Shown piece by piece: positions 26,816-35,830 of a stretch of 64,000 bases of DNA. This DNA is from Mucilaginibacter mali (GTDB lineage Bacteria > Bacteroidota > Bacteroidia > Sphingobacteriales > Sphingobacteriaceae), in assembly GCF_013283875.1 (NCBI RefSeq), contig NZ_CP054139.1:2294001-2358000 (forward strand), given 5' to 3'. The position numbers and the translations under genes are program-made. Each line of letters opens with the position of its first letter. Position 1 is the stretch's first letter. Under the pieces are notes generated by a model that ran no database searches, was not told where the DNA came from, and worked only from the letters and a program-made list of their open reading frames with translations.

Positions 26816-27547
26816 GTGAAAACAATTTGCCTGATCACTTTTTCACTGCTAATTTCTTCGGTGTGCATTGCACAGGCAACCGTTGAGCAAGCAGAAAAAT
26901 TAACCAAAAAAATTACCGCCTTTTACCATGTGTTGCAAGCCGATCCTAAAGTTAAACATGGTTTGTACCAGGCACGGCACGATAAAAATATGGCCCTGGC
27001 CAGCGGCCTGTATGAAAATGACAAGCGCGTAGGTTTATGGCATTTTTTTGATTACCAGGGTAACCTGCTTCAAAATTTCAATTACGATAAAAACGTGCTT
27101 ACCTATGAAGCCCTTGATGACCAGGTAAATGGGTTTAAGTATTTTTTTGATAAAACGGTAAAAGCGACTGATACCGTTACCAAACCCATTAAAATAGGCG
27201 GTAGGTACTTTGGCTACCTTAATTACATGACCTTATTTAAACTGCCAAAGGAGTTTGACACAGAATCGCACCCGAGCTATAATTTAATTACCGTAGAGTT
27301 ATTAGTAAGCCCGGGCGGACATTTGGCTGATTATATTATACACCTGCCGGTATGGGGTGGTAAAAAAGACCTTAGCTTTAATATCGATATGCTAAGTGAA
27401 GAAGACAAGGTATTTATACCGGCAACCATTAACGGCGAACCGGTATCGGCAAGGATAATTATACCTTGCAGCATTGATGGCCGGGGGAACCTCACTTTCG
27501 GCATTCTGGCGAAAGTTTTGGAAAGCATGCGGGAAGATTCGAATTAA
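26816..27547 (+). CDS. Secreted protein with MORN-like N-terminal part, unknown
   Basis: 243 residues from a GTG start that yields a signal peptide (about 1-20, VCIAQA). The first part (HGLYQARHDKNMALASGLYE, GLWHFFDYQGNLLQNFNYDK) resembles MORN-type strands. The C-terminal part (VELLVSPGGHLADYIIHLPV and ARIIIPCSIDGRGNLTF) resembles the TonB C-terminal-like fold common in Bacteroidota secreted proteins. Function is unknown. Confidence 0.72.
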   Translation: MKTICLITFSLLISSVCIAQATVEQAEKLTKKITAFYHVLQADPKVKHGLYQARHDKNMALASGLYENDKRVGLWHFFDYQGNLLQNFNYDKNVLTYEALDDQVNGFKYFFDKTVKATDTVTKPIKIGGRYFGYLNYMTLFKLPKEFDTESHPSYNLITVELLVSPGGHLADYIIHLPVWGGKKDLSFNIDMLSEEDKVFIPATINGEPVSARIIIPCSIDGRGNLTFGILAKVLESMREDSN

Positions 27548-27552
27548 CTATG

Positions 27553-27584
27553 TTGTAATATCACATACTTTATAGTTAATTTTG
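27553..27584 (+). promoter_or_regulatory. Promoter of the ClC gene
   Basis: TTG at 27553-27555, 21 nt, TAATTTTG at 27577-27584. It supports the TTG start at 27601, which lies 16 nt downstream. Confidence 0.55.
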
Positions 27585-27600
27585 GCACAAACACAAAAGG

Positions 27601-29454
27601 TTGAACGATTACAGAAAATTAAAACGGTTTCACAGCTTTTATAAATTTCAAAAGGACTTTAAGGCTAAAAGTTTGCGTAAAGTACGCGGCTATGAAATAG
27701 CGCTGCTTTGGTTAAGTAAATATCTTAATCGTACACAATTCCTTATTTTATCAGGTATTTTAGTTGGTGTTACAGCGGGCCTTGCCGGGGTGATATTAAA
27801 AATGCTGGTGCATTATATCCATTATCTAATAACCAACAAGTTCAGGTTCGAACAGCAGATCGTTTTTTATATCGTGTTTCCTTTATTGGGCATCACTTTA
27901 AGTACGGTAATTGGAATAGTGTTTTTTAAGAATAAAGCCGGAGATCGAAAGGGTATACCAGCTATTTTACACGATATAGCACAAAATTCAAGCGTGGTAG
28001 CACCGGTAAAAATGTATTCGCAAATTGTGCAAAGCGCAATAACTGTAGGGTTAGGTGGCTCGGCCGGATTGGAAAGCCCCATAGCCGTAACAGGGTCGGC
28101 CATTGGATCTACCTTTGCCAAAACTTATAATTTAGATTATAAAGACCGTACACTTTTGCTTGCCGCCGGGGCCACAGCGGGCATAGCATCGGCATTTAAC
28201 GCGCCGATAGCCGGTATGATGTTTGCCTTTGAGATACTGCTGACCGGTGTTGTGTTTACCGATTTTATTCCCCTGGTAGTAGCGGCAGTTTGCGGTAGTT
28301 TAGTATCGCGCATGATATTGAACGAGGAAATATTATTCCAGTTCCGGTCTCGCCATGCCTTTGATTATAAAAACATCCCGTATTACCTGTTATTAGGCTT
28401 TTTAGCGGGTTTATATGCCCGTTATTTTGTATTGATATCGCACTGGGTTGAACATAAATTTAAATCATTAAAAATTGGCGCACTGCAAAAAGCAATAATT
28501 GGTGGTTTAATGCTTTCCTTACTTTGTGTACTCTTCCCGCCACTTTTTGGCGAGGGCTATCAAACGGTGAAAGATTTGGCCAACGGACGCATTCAAAATA
28601 TCATAGCACTAAGTTTCTTGAAGTATTTTGATTACCACACCTGGTTTGTATTGATTTTTTTAGGGTTTATTTGCCTGTTAAAGGCTTTTGCTACCTCCAT
28701 TACGCTAAATAGCGGCGGTACCGGCGGTAACTTTGCCCCTTCGCTATTTGCGGGTGGCGCCCTTGGTTACTTCCTGGCTTTTGTTTGTACACAATTGGGT
28801 TTTGGTAATGTACCTGTCACCAATATGGTTTTGGTGGGTATGGCCGGGGTAATGAGCGGCGTGATGTATTCACCACTGACCGCTATCTTCCTGATAGCAG
28901 AATCAAGTTCCGGGTACGATTTATTTATCCCGTTGATGATCGTTTCGGTAATGTCCTACCTGCTCGGCAAGCGCTTCTCTCCCATCTCTTTAGACCTTAA
29001 AGCACTGGCCGAGGATGGCGAGATCTTTACCCGCGAACATGACCGCAACCTGCTATCGCTTTTGCAAACAAACGATTTGATAGACAGGGATGTACAACAG
29101 ATAAACCAATCGGCATCTTTTACGCAATTAATTGAACTGGTGCGTGTTGGTAAGCGTAATTTTATAGCAGTAGTTGACGCTGACCAGCATCTTACCGGTA
29201 TTGTGATGCTTGAGGATATCAGGCCTGTGATGTTCAATAAAGAACAATATCAGCACCTTAATGTAAGCACTGTAATGACCACTCCCCAAGCCCTGGTTGA
29301 TATTGCCGATGATATGCCCGACATTATTAAAAAGTTCGATGAGACTGCTACCTGGAACCTGCCGGTTGTAGATGATGATAAATTTGTAGGCTTCATTTCA
29401 AAATCGGCCATACTAAACCGTTACCGGGAAATACTGAGGGAACACTCGGCATAG
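27601..29454 (+). CDS. ClC-family chloride channel/antiporter with CBS pair
   Basis: 617 residues. The ClC membrane domain (about 50-440) has the selectivity-filter segments GLGGSAGLESP (with the gating glutamate kept), NSGGTGGNFAPSLFAGG and GMAGVMSGVMYSPLT. A CBS pair follows (about 485-610: NFIAVVDADQHLTGIVMLED and NLPVVDDDKFVGFISKSAIL). The conserved gating glutamate suggests H+/Cl- exchange rather than a pure channel, which is an inference. The start is TTG; no ATG gives a complete first segment. Confidence 0.92.
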   Translation: MNDYRKLKRFHSFYKFQKDFKAKSLRKVRGYEIALLWLSKYLNRTQFLILSGILVGVTAGLAGVILKMLVHYIHYLITNKFRFEQQIVFYIVFPLLGITLSTVIGIVFFKNKAGDRKGIPAILHDIAQNSSVVAPVKMYSQIVQSAITVGLGGSAGLESPIAVTGSAIGSTFAKTYNLDYKDRTLLLAAGATAGIASAFNAPIAGMMFAFEILLTGVVFTDFIPLVVAAVCGSLVSRMILNEEILFQFRSRHAFDYKNIPYYLLLGFLAGLYARYFVLISHWVEHKFKSLKIGALQKAIIGGLMLSLLCVLFPPLFGEGYQTVKDLANGRIQNIIALSFLKYFDYHTWFVLIFLGFICLLKAFATSITLNSGGTGGNFAPSLFAGGALGYFLAFVCTQLGFGNVPVTNMVLVGMAGVMSGVMYSPLTAIFLIAESSSGYDLFIPLMIVSVMSYLLGKRFSPISLDLKALAEDGEIFTREHDRNLLSLLQTNDLIDRDVQQINQSASFTQLIELVRVGKRNFIAVVDADQHLTGIVMLEDIRPVMFNKEQYQHLNVSTVMTTPQALVDIADDMPDIIKKFDETATWNLPVVDDDKFVGFISKSAILNRYREILREHSA

Positions 29455-29465
29455 GCTTAAAAAAG

Positions 29466-29499
29466 CACGCCATTCCCTGTTTGCACAAAGAATGGCGTG
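29466..29499. terminator. Hairpin between convergent ClC and DUF1501 genes
   Basis: Perfect 10-bp stem CACGCCATTC / GAATGGCGTG with a 14-nt loop. T runs are weak on both sides. Confidence 0.55.
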
Positions 29500-29536
29500 T
29501 GGTGATAGGTATAGGATATGTTTTTCTTAGCGTTTC

Positions 29537-30808
29537 TTAGGATCTCATTACACCGATTCGCTTACCAGTCCAGTCTGGAAATAACACCTTATCGTTGCTG
29601 ATACCCAAATGCCGGTCTGCAACTTCACTAAACACGCTGCGGAAGTCGGTAGTTACGGCCAGATCGCGGCCATCTTCCAGGTTATTTACTGATAATGGTT
29701 TGATATCGCCGTGAACTATGCCGCCATTTACATCGCCGCCTAAAATAAAGTTGCACGATGCGCGGCCATGGTCAGTACCGCCGGTGCCGTTTTGGTGTAC
29801 GGTACGGCCAAACTCGGTCATGGTCATTAGGGTAACATCATCCTGGTAAGCGCCAATATCATTCCAGAATGCTACAATGCAATTGCTCAGATCGTTTACG
29901 TTGCGGGCAAATATGCCGTTATCGCTCCCCTGGTTAAAGTGGGTGTCCCAGCCGCCCGATTCGGTAAAGGCAACTTCCAGGCCCACATCCATTTTTATCA
30001 GCTGGGCTATTTGCTTCAGCGCGGTACCTAATGCTGTATTTGGATAAACAGCGCCATTAGCCGGCTGATAGTTACGTACATCGGTTTTTTGCAGCATCTT
30101 CACCGCGTCGAAGCTTTCCTTACCGGTTTCCTTTAACAGGCCGGTAGCGGTTTGCGAGTACAGATCTTCAAAACTTTTAGCAGCCATATTTGCCCCCACC
30201 GGGTTACCACGCATCTGGATGGCAAAATCCTGCAGGCTGCTGATGGCTACCGATGGATTATCACCATAAAACGAACGTGGCAGCGATGAGGTTAAACTAA
30301 CCGCTTGAAATGGCGTAGCCGCATCATGGCCTAACAGGCCCACTGCTCTGTTGAGCCAGCCGCTGCTGGTGCCTTTATTAAATGGTGTGCCGGCTTCCAT
30401 ATAATCCTGCGCGTCGAAATGCGAGCGGGTGTTATTTGGCGAACCGATGCCATGTACAATTGCCAGTCTTTTATCCTTGAACAAAGGCTCAAACGCGCTC
30501 ATCGATGGGTGCAGCCCAAACCGGCCATCCAGGTCGATCAATGGCTTGGTATTGCCACCCTTTGCTGCCGATAAGAACAATGTTGGCCTTGCAGCCTTCA
30601 GGTTCTCGTCGGTAAATGGTGTTACGGCCATCAGGCCATCCATTGCCCCACGCTGGAAGATGCATACCATGATCTTCTTCTTTTTGTAAGGGCGAAATAT
30701 CTTGTCGCTCGCTGCCGCTTCGGCTAAGAAGGCGGGTATGCCGCCCATAAGGCCAACCCCTAACAGGGCCAGGCCGCCTGATCTTAAAAATCCTCTTCTT
30801 GATACCAT
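29537..30808 (-). CDS. DUF1501 protein with Tat-type signal
   Basis: 423 residues. The N-terminus MVSRRGFLRSGGLALLGVG has the twin arginine and a hydrophobic stretch, so the protein is probably exported folded. The body shows sulfatase/phosphatase-like DUF1501 features (CIFQRGAMDGLMAVTPF, GGWDTHFNQG, MTEFGRTVHQNGTGGTDHGR). Its function is not established. It is 24 nt behind a DUF1800 gene, the usual partner. Confidence 0.9.
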   Translation of the reverse strand: MVSRRGFLRSGGLALLGVGLMGGIPAFLAEAAASDKIFRPYKKKKIMVCIFQRGAMDGLMAVTPFTDENLKAARPTLFLSAAKGGNTKPLIDLDGRFGLHPSMSAFEPLFKDKRLAIVHGIGSPNNTRSHFDAQDYMEAGTPFNKGTSSGWLNRAVGLLGHDAATPFQAVSLTSSLPRSFYGDNPSVAISSLQDFAIQMRGNPVGANMAAKSFEDLYSQTATGLLKETGKESFDAVKMLQKTDVRNYQPANGAVYPNTALGTALKQIAQLIKMDVGLEVAFTESGGWDTHFNQGSDNGIFARNVNDLSNCIVAFWNDIGAYQDDVTLMTMTEFGRTVHQNGTGGTDHGRASCNFILGGDVNGGIVHGDIKPLSVNNLEDGRDLAVTTDFRSVFSEVADRHLGISNDKVLFPDWTGKRIGVMRS

Positions 30809-30832
30809 GATCTTGTTATTTTAATGGGGTAA

Positions 30833-32836
30833 CTATCTTCTTTGAAACTCGGGCGAACCAACTATAATACCAACCACCTGCGATAGCATGGAGTTATTGC
30901 CCTGCGCCGTCATCTGCGCCTGGTAGCCGTTCTTTTTGCCAAAATTCTTTTTGCCGCCTTTGCCCTGCGGGTCGCCGGCATTGGCCATCATCATATCCTG
31001 CATATTGCCGCCGCTGCTCATATCGGGTTGTTTCGGCGCGGCCTTGTCGGCAGCATCGCTTACCTTTTGTACCAGGTTAGGGTCGCTTAGCATTGGGGTA
31101 AGCTGCTTGATGGTCGCGTCGATATTGCGTTCGGGCATTACCAGTTTGCTATAGATGCGCAGGGCAGCTTCGGGGCTTTCCGGTTCGTGATGGTTATTCA
31201 GCGCGGCAAGATCTATCCGAACACCCGGGATACGGCCTGATGCCAAAGCCAAACCGAAATTCATACGGTTAAGCAAAGCGCCGGTATTGATCCAGTATTG
31301 GCCCCTGTCGGGGAAACCGGTCGGCGCCTGGTAGGCATACATCTTCTGCCCCATTTTATTAGCCCAGCTATATAGTTGAAATGGCTGATAGATCTTCGCA
31401 TCTAAACTGCGTACCGAACTCACCACCAGTTCGAAAGGTGATTTTGTTTTTTCGCGCACAGCCGATGGGTTCCAAAATTCGGGCGCGGTGGCCATGGTGA
31501 TCATCACCTCGCGGATATCGCCGTCCTTATCTTTAAAGGTTTTGGCCATCTTATCCAGCAAAGTTTGCGGCGGAGTATCGTTTACAAAGCGTACCGCTAT
31601 TTTTTTGGTAATGAATTTCGAGGTTGAATTATGATGTGCCAGCATATCCAGCAGATCGACACCCTCCTGGTAACCCTCGTTACCAAATTTACGACCTAAC
31701 ACAGTTTTGCTGCCGGTATCGTGGCGGTTTGGTGTAAACAGGAAGTCGCCATCGTGTATAAAGCCACGTTCTTTCATGCGCTCTTCGCCACCCATTTTTA
31801 CCAGTTGCTGCATCATGCCACCGCCGGCGCCACCGCCCATGTACTGGCCCATTGGGTATACTGTCCAGCCGGTCAGTACTTTCGCGGCCTGGGTAACATC
31901 CTGTTGGGTGTAGCCACCATCAACACCAAGTGTGTGCAACTCCATCACCTCGCGGGCATAGTTCTCGTTCAGTCCCTGGTTTTTACGGCCTTTTTGCAGC
32001 TTTTCAACAGCGGCAGCCATTTGCGGGTTATCGGCCATTTGCTTTTGCATCATTTCTAACCGGCGCTGAAACTGCGGGTTCCTGTCCTGGTTGGCGTTAG
32101 TGCCCGAACTGCTGAAGTTATCCAGGTAGTAAAGCATAGCCGGCGATTTAGCAGTGGCCAGCAACAAGTCGCCAAATTTACCGGTTACGTTCGGACGGAT
32201 CACATCGCGCTCGTAATCGGGGATAAATTCGGCACAATCGTTTTTGGTGGTTGATACGTTAAAATGGTTGAACCAGAAATCGGTCAGCACTTCGCGCAAC
32301 TGGTTGTTACTGTAAGCTGCACGTAAGATCTTTTGGTTATAAAACTGGCGGAATAATTCCTGTGCAGGCTTAAGGCCCTTCTTTTGCATGTAGGCTGCAA
32401 GGGCATCGCGGTATTCCTTTCGGTCGGCCTTTGCCGAATCCTTATCTATCACCCCATCCCTGATGGCCATACGCAAAGCAGCGCCGCCACGCGGATAGAT
32501 ATCGGCAATCTGCGCGTTGGTTAGTTTCAGATCAGGATATTGGTCTAATAAAGTATTTAATGAATCATCGGGCATATTGCCGTCCAACTGCTGTTGGAAC
32601 CAGTTTTCGAGGCCCATTTTTACTACCGCGTCAATTTCGCCGGGAGTAGGCCCGTAAGTAAAACGACTGAGCAAATGCGCGGCGGCTTGTCGCTCGGTCA
32701 GGCCATATTGCTTATAGGGAAAGGTAAATTTTGTTTTGTTGACGGCGGCGCTGCGCACAGCCAAAAATGATGACAGCACGGCAACGCCGCACAGCATCAG
32801 CACCAACATGGACAGATATTTTAAGGGGCTTTTCAT
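30833..32836 (-). CDS. DUF1800 protein
   Basis: 667 residues with an N-terminal signal/anchor (about 10-28). DUF1800 features run through the protein: AAHLLSRFTYGPTPGEIDAV, YNQKILRAAYSNNQLREVL, DFWFNHFNVSTTKND, NENYAREVMELHTLGVDGGY and VLTGWT. The insert around residue 330 is glycine/methionine-rich, as is the C-terminal part (about 612-640). DUF1800/DUF1501 pairs are widespread in Bacteroidota and Planctomycetes, and their shared role is unknown. Confidence 0.9.
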   Translation of the reverse strand: MKSPLKYLSMLVLMLCGVAVLSSFLAVRSAAVNKTKFTFPYKQYGLTERQAAAHLLSRFTYGPTPGEIDAVVKMGLENWFQQQLDGNMPDDSLNTLLDQYPDLKLTNAQIADIYPRGGAALRMAIRDGVIDKDSAKADRKEYRDALAAYMQKKGLKPAQELFRQFYNQKILRAAYSNNQLREVLTDFWFNHFNVSTTKNDCAEFIPDYERDVIRPNVTGKFGDLLLATAKSPAMLYYLDNFSSSGTNANQDRNPQFQRRLEMMQKQMADNPQMAAAVEKLQKGRKNQGLNENYAREVMELHTLGVDGGYTQQDVTQAAKVLTGWTVYPMGQYMGGGAGGGMMQQLVKMGGEERMKERGFIHDGDFLFTPNRHDTGSKTVLGRKFGNEGYQEGVDLLDMLAHHNSTSKFITKKIAVRFVNDTPPQTLLDKMAKTFKDKDGDIREVMITMATAPEFWNPSAVREKTKSPFELVVSSVRSLDAKIYQPFQLYSWANKMGQKMYAYQAPTGFPDRGQYWINTGALLNRMNFGLALASGRIPGVRIDLAALNNHHEPESPEAALRIYSKLVMPERNIDATIKQLTPMLSDPNLVQKVSDAADKAAPKQPDMSSGGNMQDMMMANAGDPQGKGGKKNFGKKNGYQAQMTAQGNNSMLSQVVGIIVGSPEFQRR

Positions 32837-33044
32837 AATAAGTTCCAGTTAAATAGCAGGGTGTATATATTGGGTAAGACGCAACTCCCGCCTTTTGGTT
32901 TAATTGTTTATGAATAAAATTATGTTTTTTTCATGACAATTTCATTTGGGGTGGTTTTGCATGATATTTCCTGTAACTATTTAGTAACAGGGGTATCTAA
33001 ACTTTCGTAAACAAGTACTTTATGTTGCGCGTGCTAATTGGTGA

Positions 33045-33252
33045 TTTAACCACAAAGGGCACAAAGATCTTTCACAAAGTACACAGAGATTTGCTTAACT
33101 ATTTTAAGGTTCCACGGCGACAAAGGCCACTAAGTTGATGTTTTAATAAAAACGTCTTTGTAAACTACTTCTACTATGTAAAAGACTGAACACCCGGATT
33201 ACGGGCCTTAGCGTGCCCTTTGTGCAAAATCTTTGTGCCCTTTATAGTTAAA
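33045..33252. repeat. Long inverted repeat, family F
   Basis: Arms TTTAACCACAAAGGGCACAA plus AGATCTT (33045-33071) and AAAATCTTTGTGCCCTTTAT plus AGTTAAA (33226-33252), with further CACAAAG echoes inside. The rest of the gap 32837-33310 holds only AT-rich sequence. It lies between the divergent DUF1800 and ABC genes. Confidence 0.8.
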
Positions 33253-33310
33253 TTGCCCGCAACCAATCTTAATTAACTATCTTGAACAACAAAATACCGA
33301 CCCCATATTT

Positions 33311-34084
33311 ATGAATGACCAACCATTGATCCAGATCAGGAACCTGTCTAAATCGTACGGTTCTAAACTGGTACTAAAAAATTTAACATTAGATATTTTC
33401 CCCGGCCAGGTAATTGGCTATATCGGCCCGAATGGCGCCGGTAAATCAACCACGGTAAAGATCCTCACCGGGCTTATCCCCGATTTTAACGGTGAGGTAA
33501 TTGTAGATGGCATCAACATGAGCCAGGATCCGCTGGAGATAAAAAAACTGATCGGCTACGTACCCGAGAATGCCGAGATATACGATGTATTGACGCCCAT
33601 GGAATACCTTGACTTTATCGGCAAGTTGTATAACATGGAAGAGGCGGTATTACACGATCGGGCTAAAAAACTGCTGACGGCTTTTGGTCTTGGCGATAAT
33701 ATCGACTCGCGCATGGATACTTTCAGTAAAGGTATGAAGCAAAAGGTGCTGCTGATATCGGGCATTATCCATAACCCTAAAATTATTGTACTGGATGAAC
33801 CACTATCGGGTTTGGATGCCAACGCGGTGATCATGATCAAGGAACTGATCGTTAAACTGAAGCAGGAGGGCAAAACCATCTTCTATTGCAGCCATGTGAT
33901 GGATGTGGTGGAAAAGGTATCCGACAGGATCTTGCTCATTAACAAAGGCGAGATCATTGCCGATGGCAGCTTCGAATCGTTGAAGCAGGATCATGCCGAT
34001 ACGCTGGAACAGATATTTGCCAAACTGACCGGCCGCGAAATAACAGGCACCGAAGCTGACGCCATCATTAACTCATTTGACTAA
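33311..34084 (+). CDS. ABC transporter ATP-binding protein
   Basis: 257 residues. Walker A is GPNGAGKST (about 42-50), the signature reads TFSKGMKQKV (about 138-147) instead of LSGGQ, Walker B is IIVLDEPLSGLD, and the switch is YCSHVMDVVE. This DrrA/CcmA-like type usually energises exporters. It forms a unit with the membrane protein 3 nt downstream. Confidence 0.92.
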   Translation: MNDQPLIQIRNLSKSYGSKLVLKNLTLDIFPGQVIGYIGPNGAGKSTTVKILTGLIPDFNGEVIVDGINMSQDPLEIKKLIGYVPENAEIYDVLTPMEYLDFIGKLYNMEEAVLHDRAKKLLTAFGLGDNIDSRMDTFSKGMKQKVLLISGIIHNPKIIVLDEPLSGLDANAVIMIKELIVKLKQEGKTIFYCSHVMDVVEKVSDRILLINKGEIIADGSFESLKQDHADTLEQIFAKLTGREITGTEADAIINSFD

Positions 34085-34087
34085 AAA

Positions 34088-35830
34088 ATGGATAAGCTAT
34101 TTCTCCGTTTACTGCGGTCATTTGACCCTGTGCTGAGCAAGGCGGGTGTAGACACCGGCCAACTGCACGAAATTTTGCGCGTTAAGCTAATGATGGATAA
34201 CCGCCGTCCGCGTACCCTGTTTGCCAAAAGGCGTGCAAGCAGCGGCAATGTGGGCAACCCCTGGATGCTGATGTTCATTACCATGCTAATGGGTTTTTTC
34301 ATCGGTCTGCTTTTGTTTTTCACCAACATGCCATTGGCGGGGCACACGTTTTACTTCACCATATTTATGGTGCTGATGTGCTTTACACTGGTAACCGATT
34401 TCACCACGGTGCTGATAGATACCCGCGATCAGTACATCTTGCTCCCCCGCCCGGTTAACGACCGTACCATCGCCGTATCGCGCATCCTGCATATTACCAT
34501 ATATGTATTGCGCCTGGCACTGGTGCAGGGCTTACCCGGTATTATTATGGCTGGGATTGCCGATAAAAACGTATTCTCGTCGCTGCTGATGCTGATAGAG
34601 ATATTGGAAGCCACCTTCCTGAGCATCCTTATTGTTAACCTGATTTATTTAGCCATGATGCGCAGCGTTAACCCACAGCGCTTTAAGGATATCATCAGCT
34701 ATTTCCAGATCGCTTTTTCTACACTCATTTTCGCGGTTTACTATCTGCTACCAAAGCTGATAGATTTTAAGGTACTGCGCGGTATGGATCTGCTGAGCCA
34801 TTGGTGGGCCTATATTTTGCCACCGGTTTGGATAGCGGCCTTAAACGGTGCGGTAATACACGCATCGCAAATAACCGTAGTTATAGCGGCTTTGGCGGTG
34901 CTGGGACTGGTTACACCTATCATTGGCTTGTGGTTTGTAGTAAAAGTGCTGGCCCCGGGCTTTAACCGTAAACTTGCGGCGTTGTCTACGTCCGAAAGTG
35001 TGGAAACTGCTGTGAAAGTTAAAAAGGAATACAAAGAAGATTTTCGCGATAAGATAGCCAACATTGTAGCCCCCGACCCGGTGGAAAATGCCGGCTTCCG
35101 CATCAGCTGGAAACTGGCTGCCCGTACACGGGAGTTTAAAATGAAAGCCTATCCATCATTCGGTTTTGTACCGATCATGTTCCTGTATTTTACGCTAAGC
35201 ACCGGCAAGGGCATGACCATGGGGCAAAAGATGGCCAAAGTGCAGGGTGGCGCCAGTTATGTTTTTTTGGTTTACCTAAGCACTATTGTACTTTCAACCA
35301 TATTAACGTATATCACCCAATCAGAGAAGTATAAATCGGCCTGGGTGTATTACGCTTTACCTATCGGGCAGCCGGGTAAGATCCTCTCGGGTATGTATAA
35401 GGCGGTGGTTACGCTCTACTTTTTGCCTTTTGTTATCATTTTAGGCATAGGCATGTCCATCGTGTGGGGGCCGCAGGTTATTAACGATATCATTCTCTCG
35501 TTTTTTATCTGTGTGATATATGGCATACTGATGGCCTTGTTTGCTGTAAAGGGCCTGCCATTCTCCAAACCGGTGATGAACAAACAAGGCGGCGGCAGGG
35601 CCATATCCAGTTTGGTAACGCTGGGATTAGTTGGTATCTTAGGCTTCGGGCATTTTTTTATTGTGAAGTGGGAAACAGCGGTTTGGCTAAGTATTATACC
35701 AGTTGCCGCCATTGCGTGGACAATGCTGCATTATTACGGAAAAACCACCTGGGACGACCTGGAATCGTACGAGGAATATGAAGTAGAAAAACCCAAAACC
35801 ATCAAAAAACCAATTTACAAAACCAAATGA
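34088..35830 (+). CDS. ABC exporter membrane subunit
   Basis: 580 residues with about 12 hydrophobic segments (for example MLMFITMLMGFFIGLLLFF, LGLVTPIIGLWFVVKVL, ITLYFLPFVIILGIGMSIVW region). A cytoplasmic loop lies around 305-350. It is the permease for the ATPase before it; the size is about twice a normal exporter permease. The substrate is unknown. The stop codon overlaps the S9 peptidase start by 4 nt. Confidence 0.85.
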   Translation: MDKLFLRLLRSFDPVLSKAGVDTGQLHEILRVKLMMDNRRPRTLFAKRRASSGNVGNPWMLMFITMLMGFFIGLLLFFTNMPLAGHTFYFTIFMVLMCFTLVTDFTTVLIDTRDQYILLPRPVNDRTIAVSRILHITIYVLRLALVQGLPGIIMAGIADKNVFSSLLMLIEILEATFLSILIVNLIYLAMMRSVNPQRFKDIISYFQIAFSTLIFAVYYLLPKLIDFKVLRGMDLLSHWWAYILPPVWIAALNGAVIHASQITVVIAALAVLGLVTPIIGLWFVVKVLAPGFNRKLAALSTSESVETAVKVKKEYKEDFRDKIANIVAPDPVENAGFRISWKLAARTREFKMKAYPSFGFVPIMFLYFTLSTGKGMTMGQKMAKVQGGASYVFLVYLSTIVLSTILTYITQSEKYKSAWVYYALPIGQPGKILSGMYKAVVTLYFLPFVIILGIGMSIVWGPQVINDIILSFFICVIYGILMALFAVKGLPFSKPVMNKQGGGRAISSLVTLGLVGILGFGHFFIVKWETAVWLSIIPVAAIAWTMLHYYGKTTWDDLESYEEYEVEKPKTIKKPIYKTK

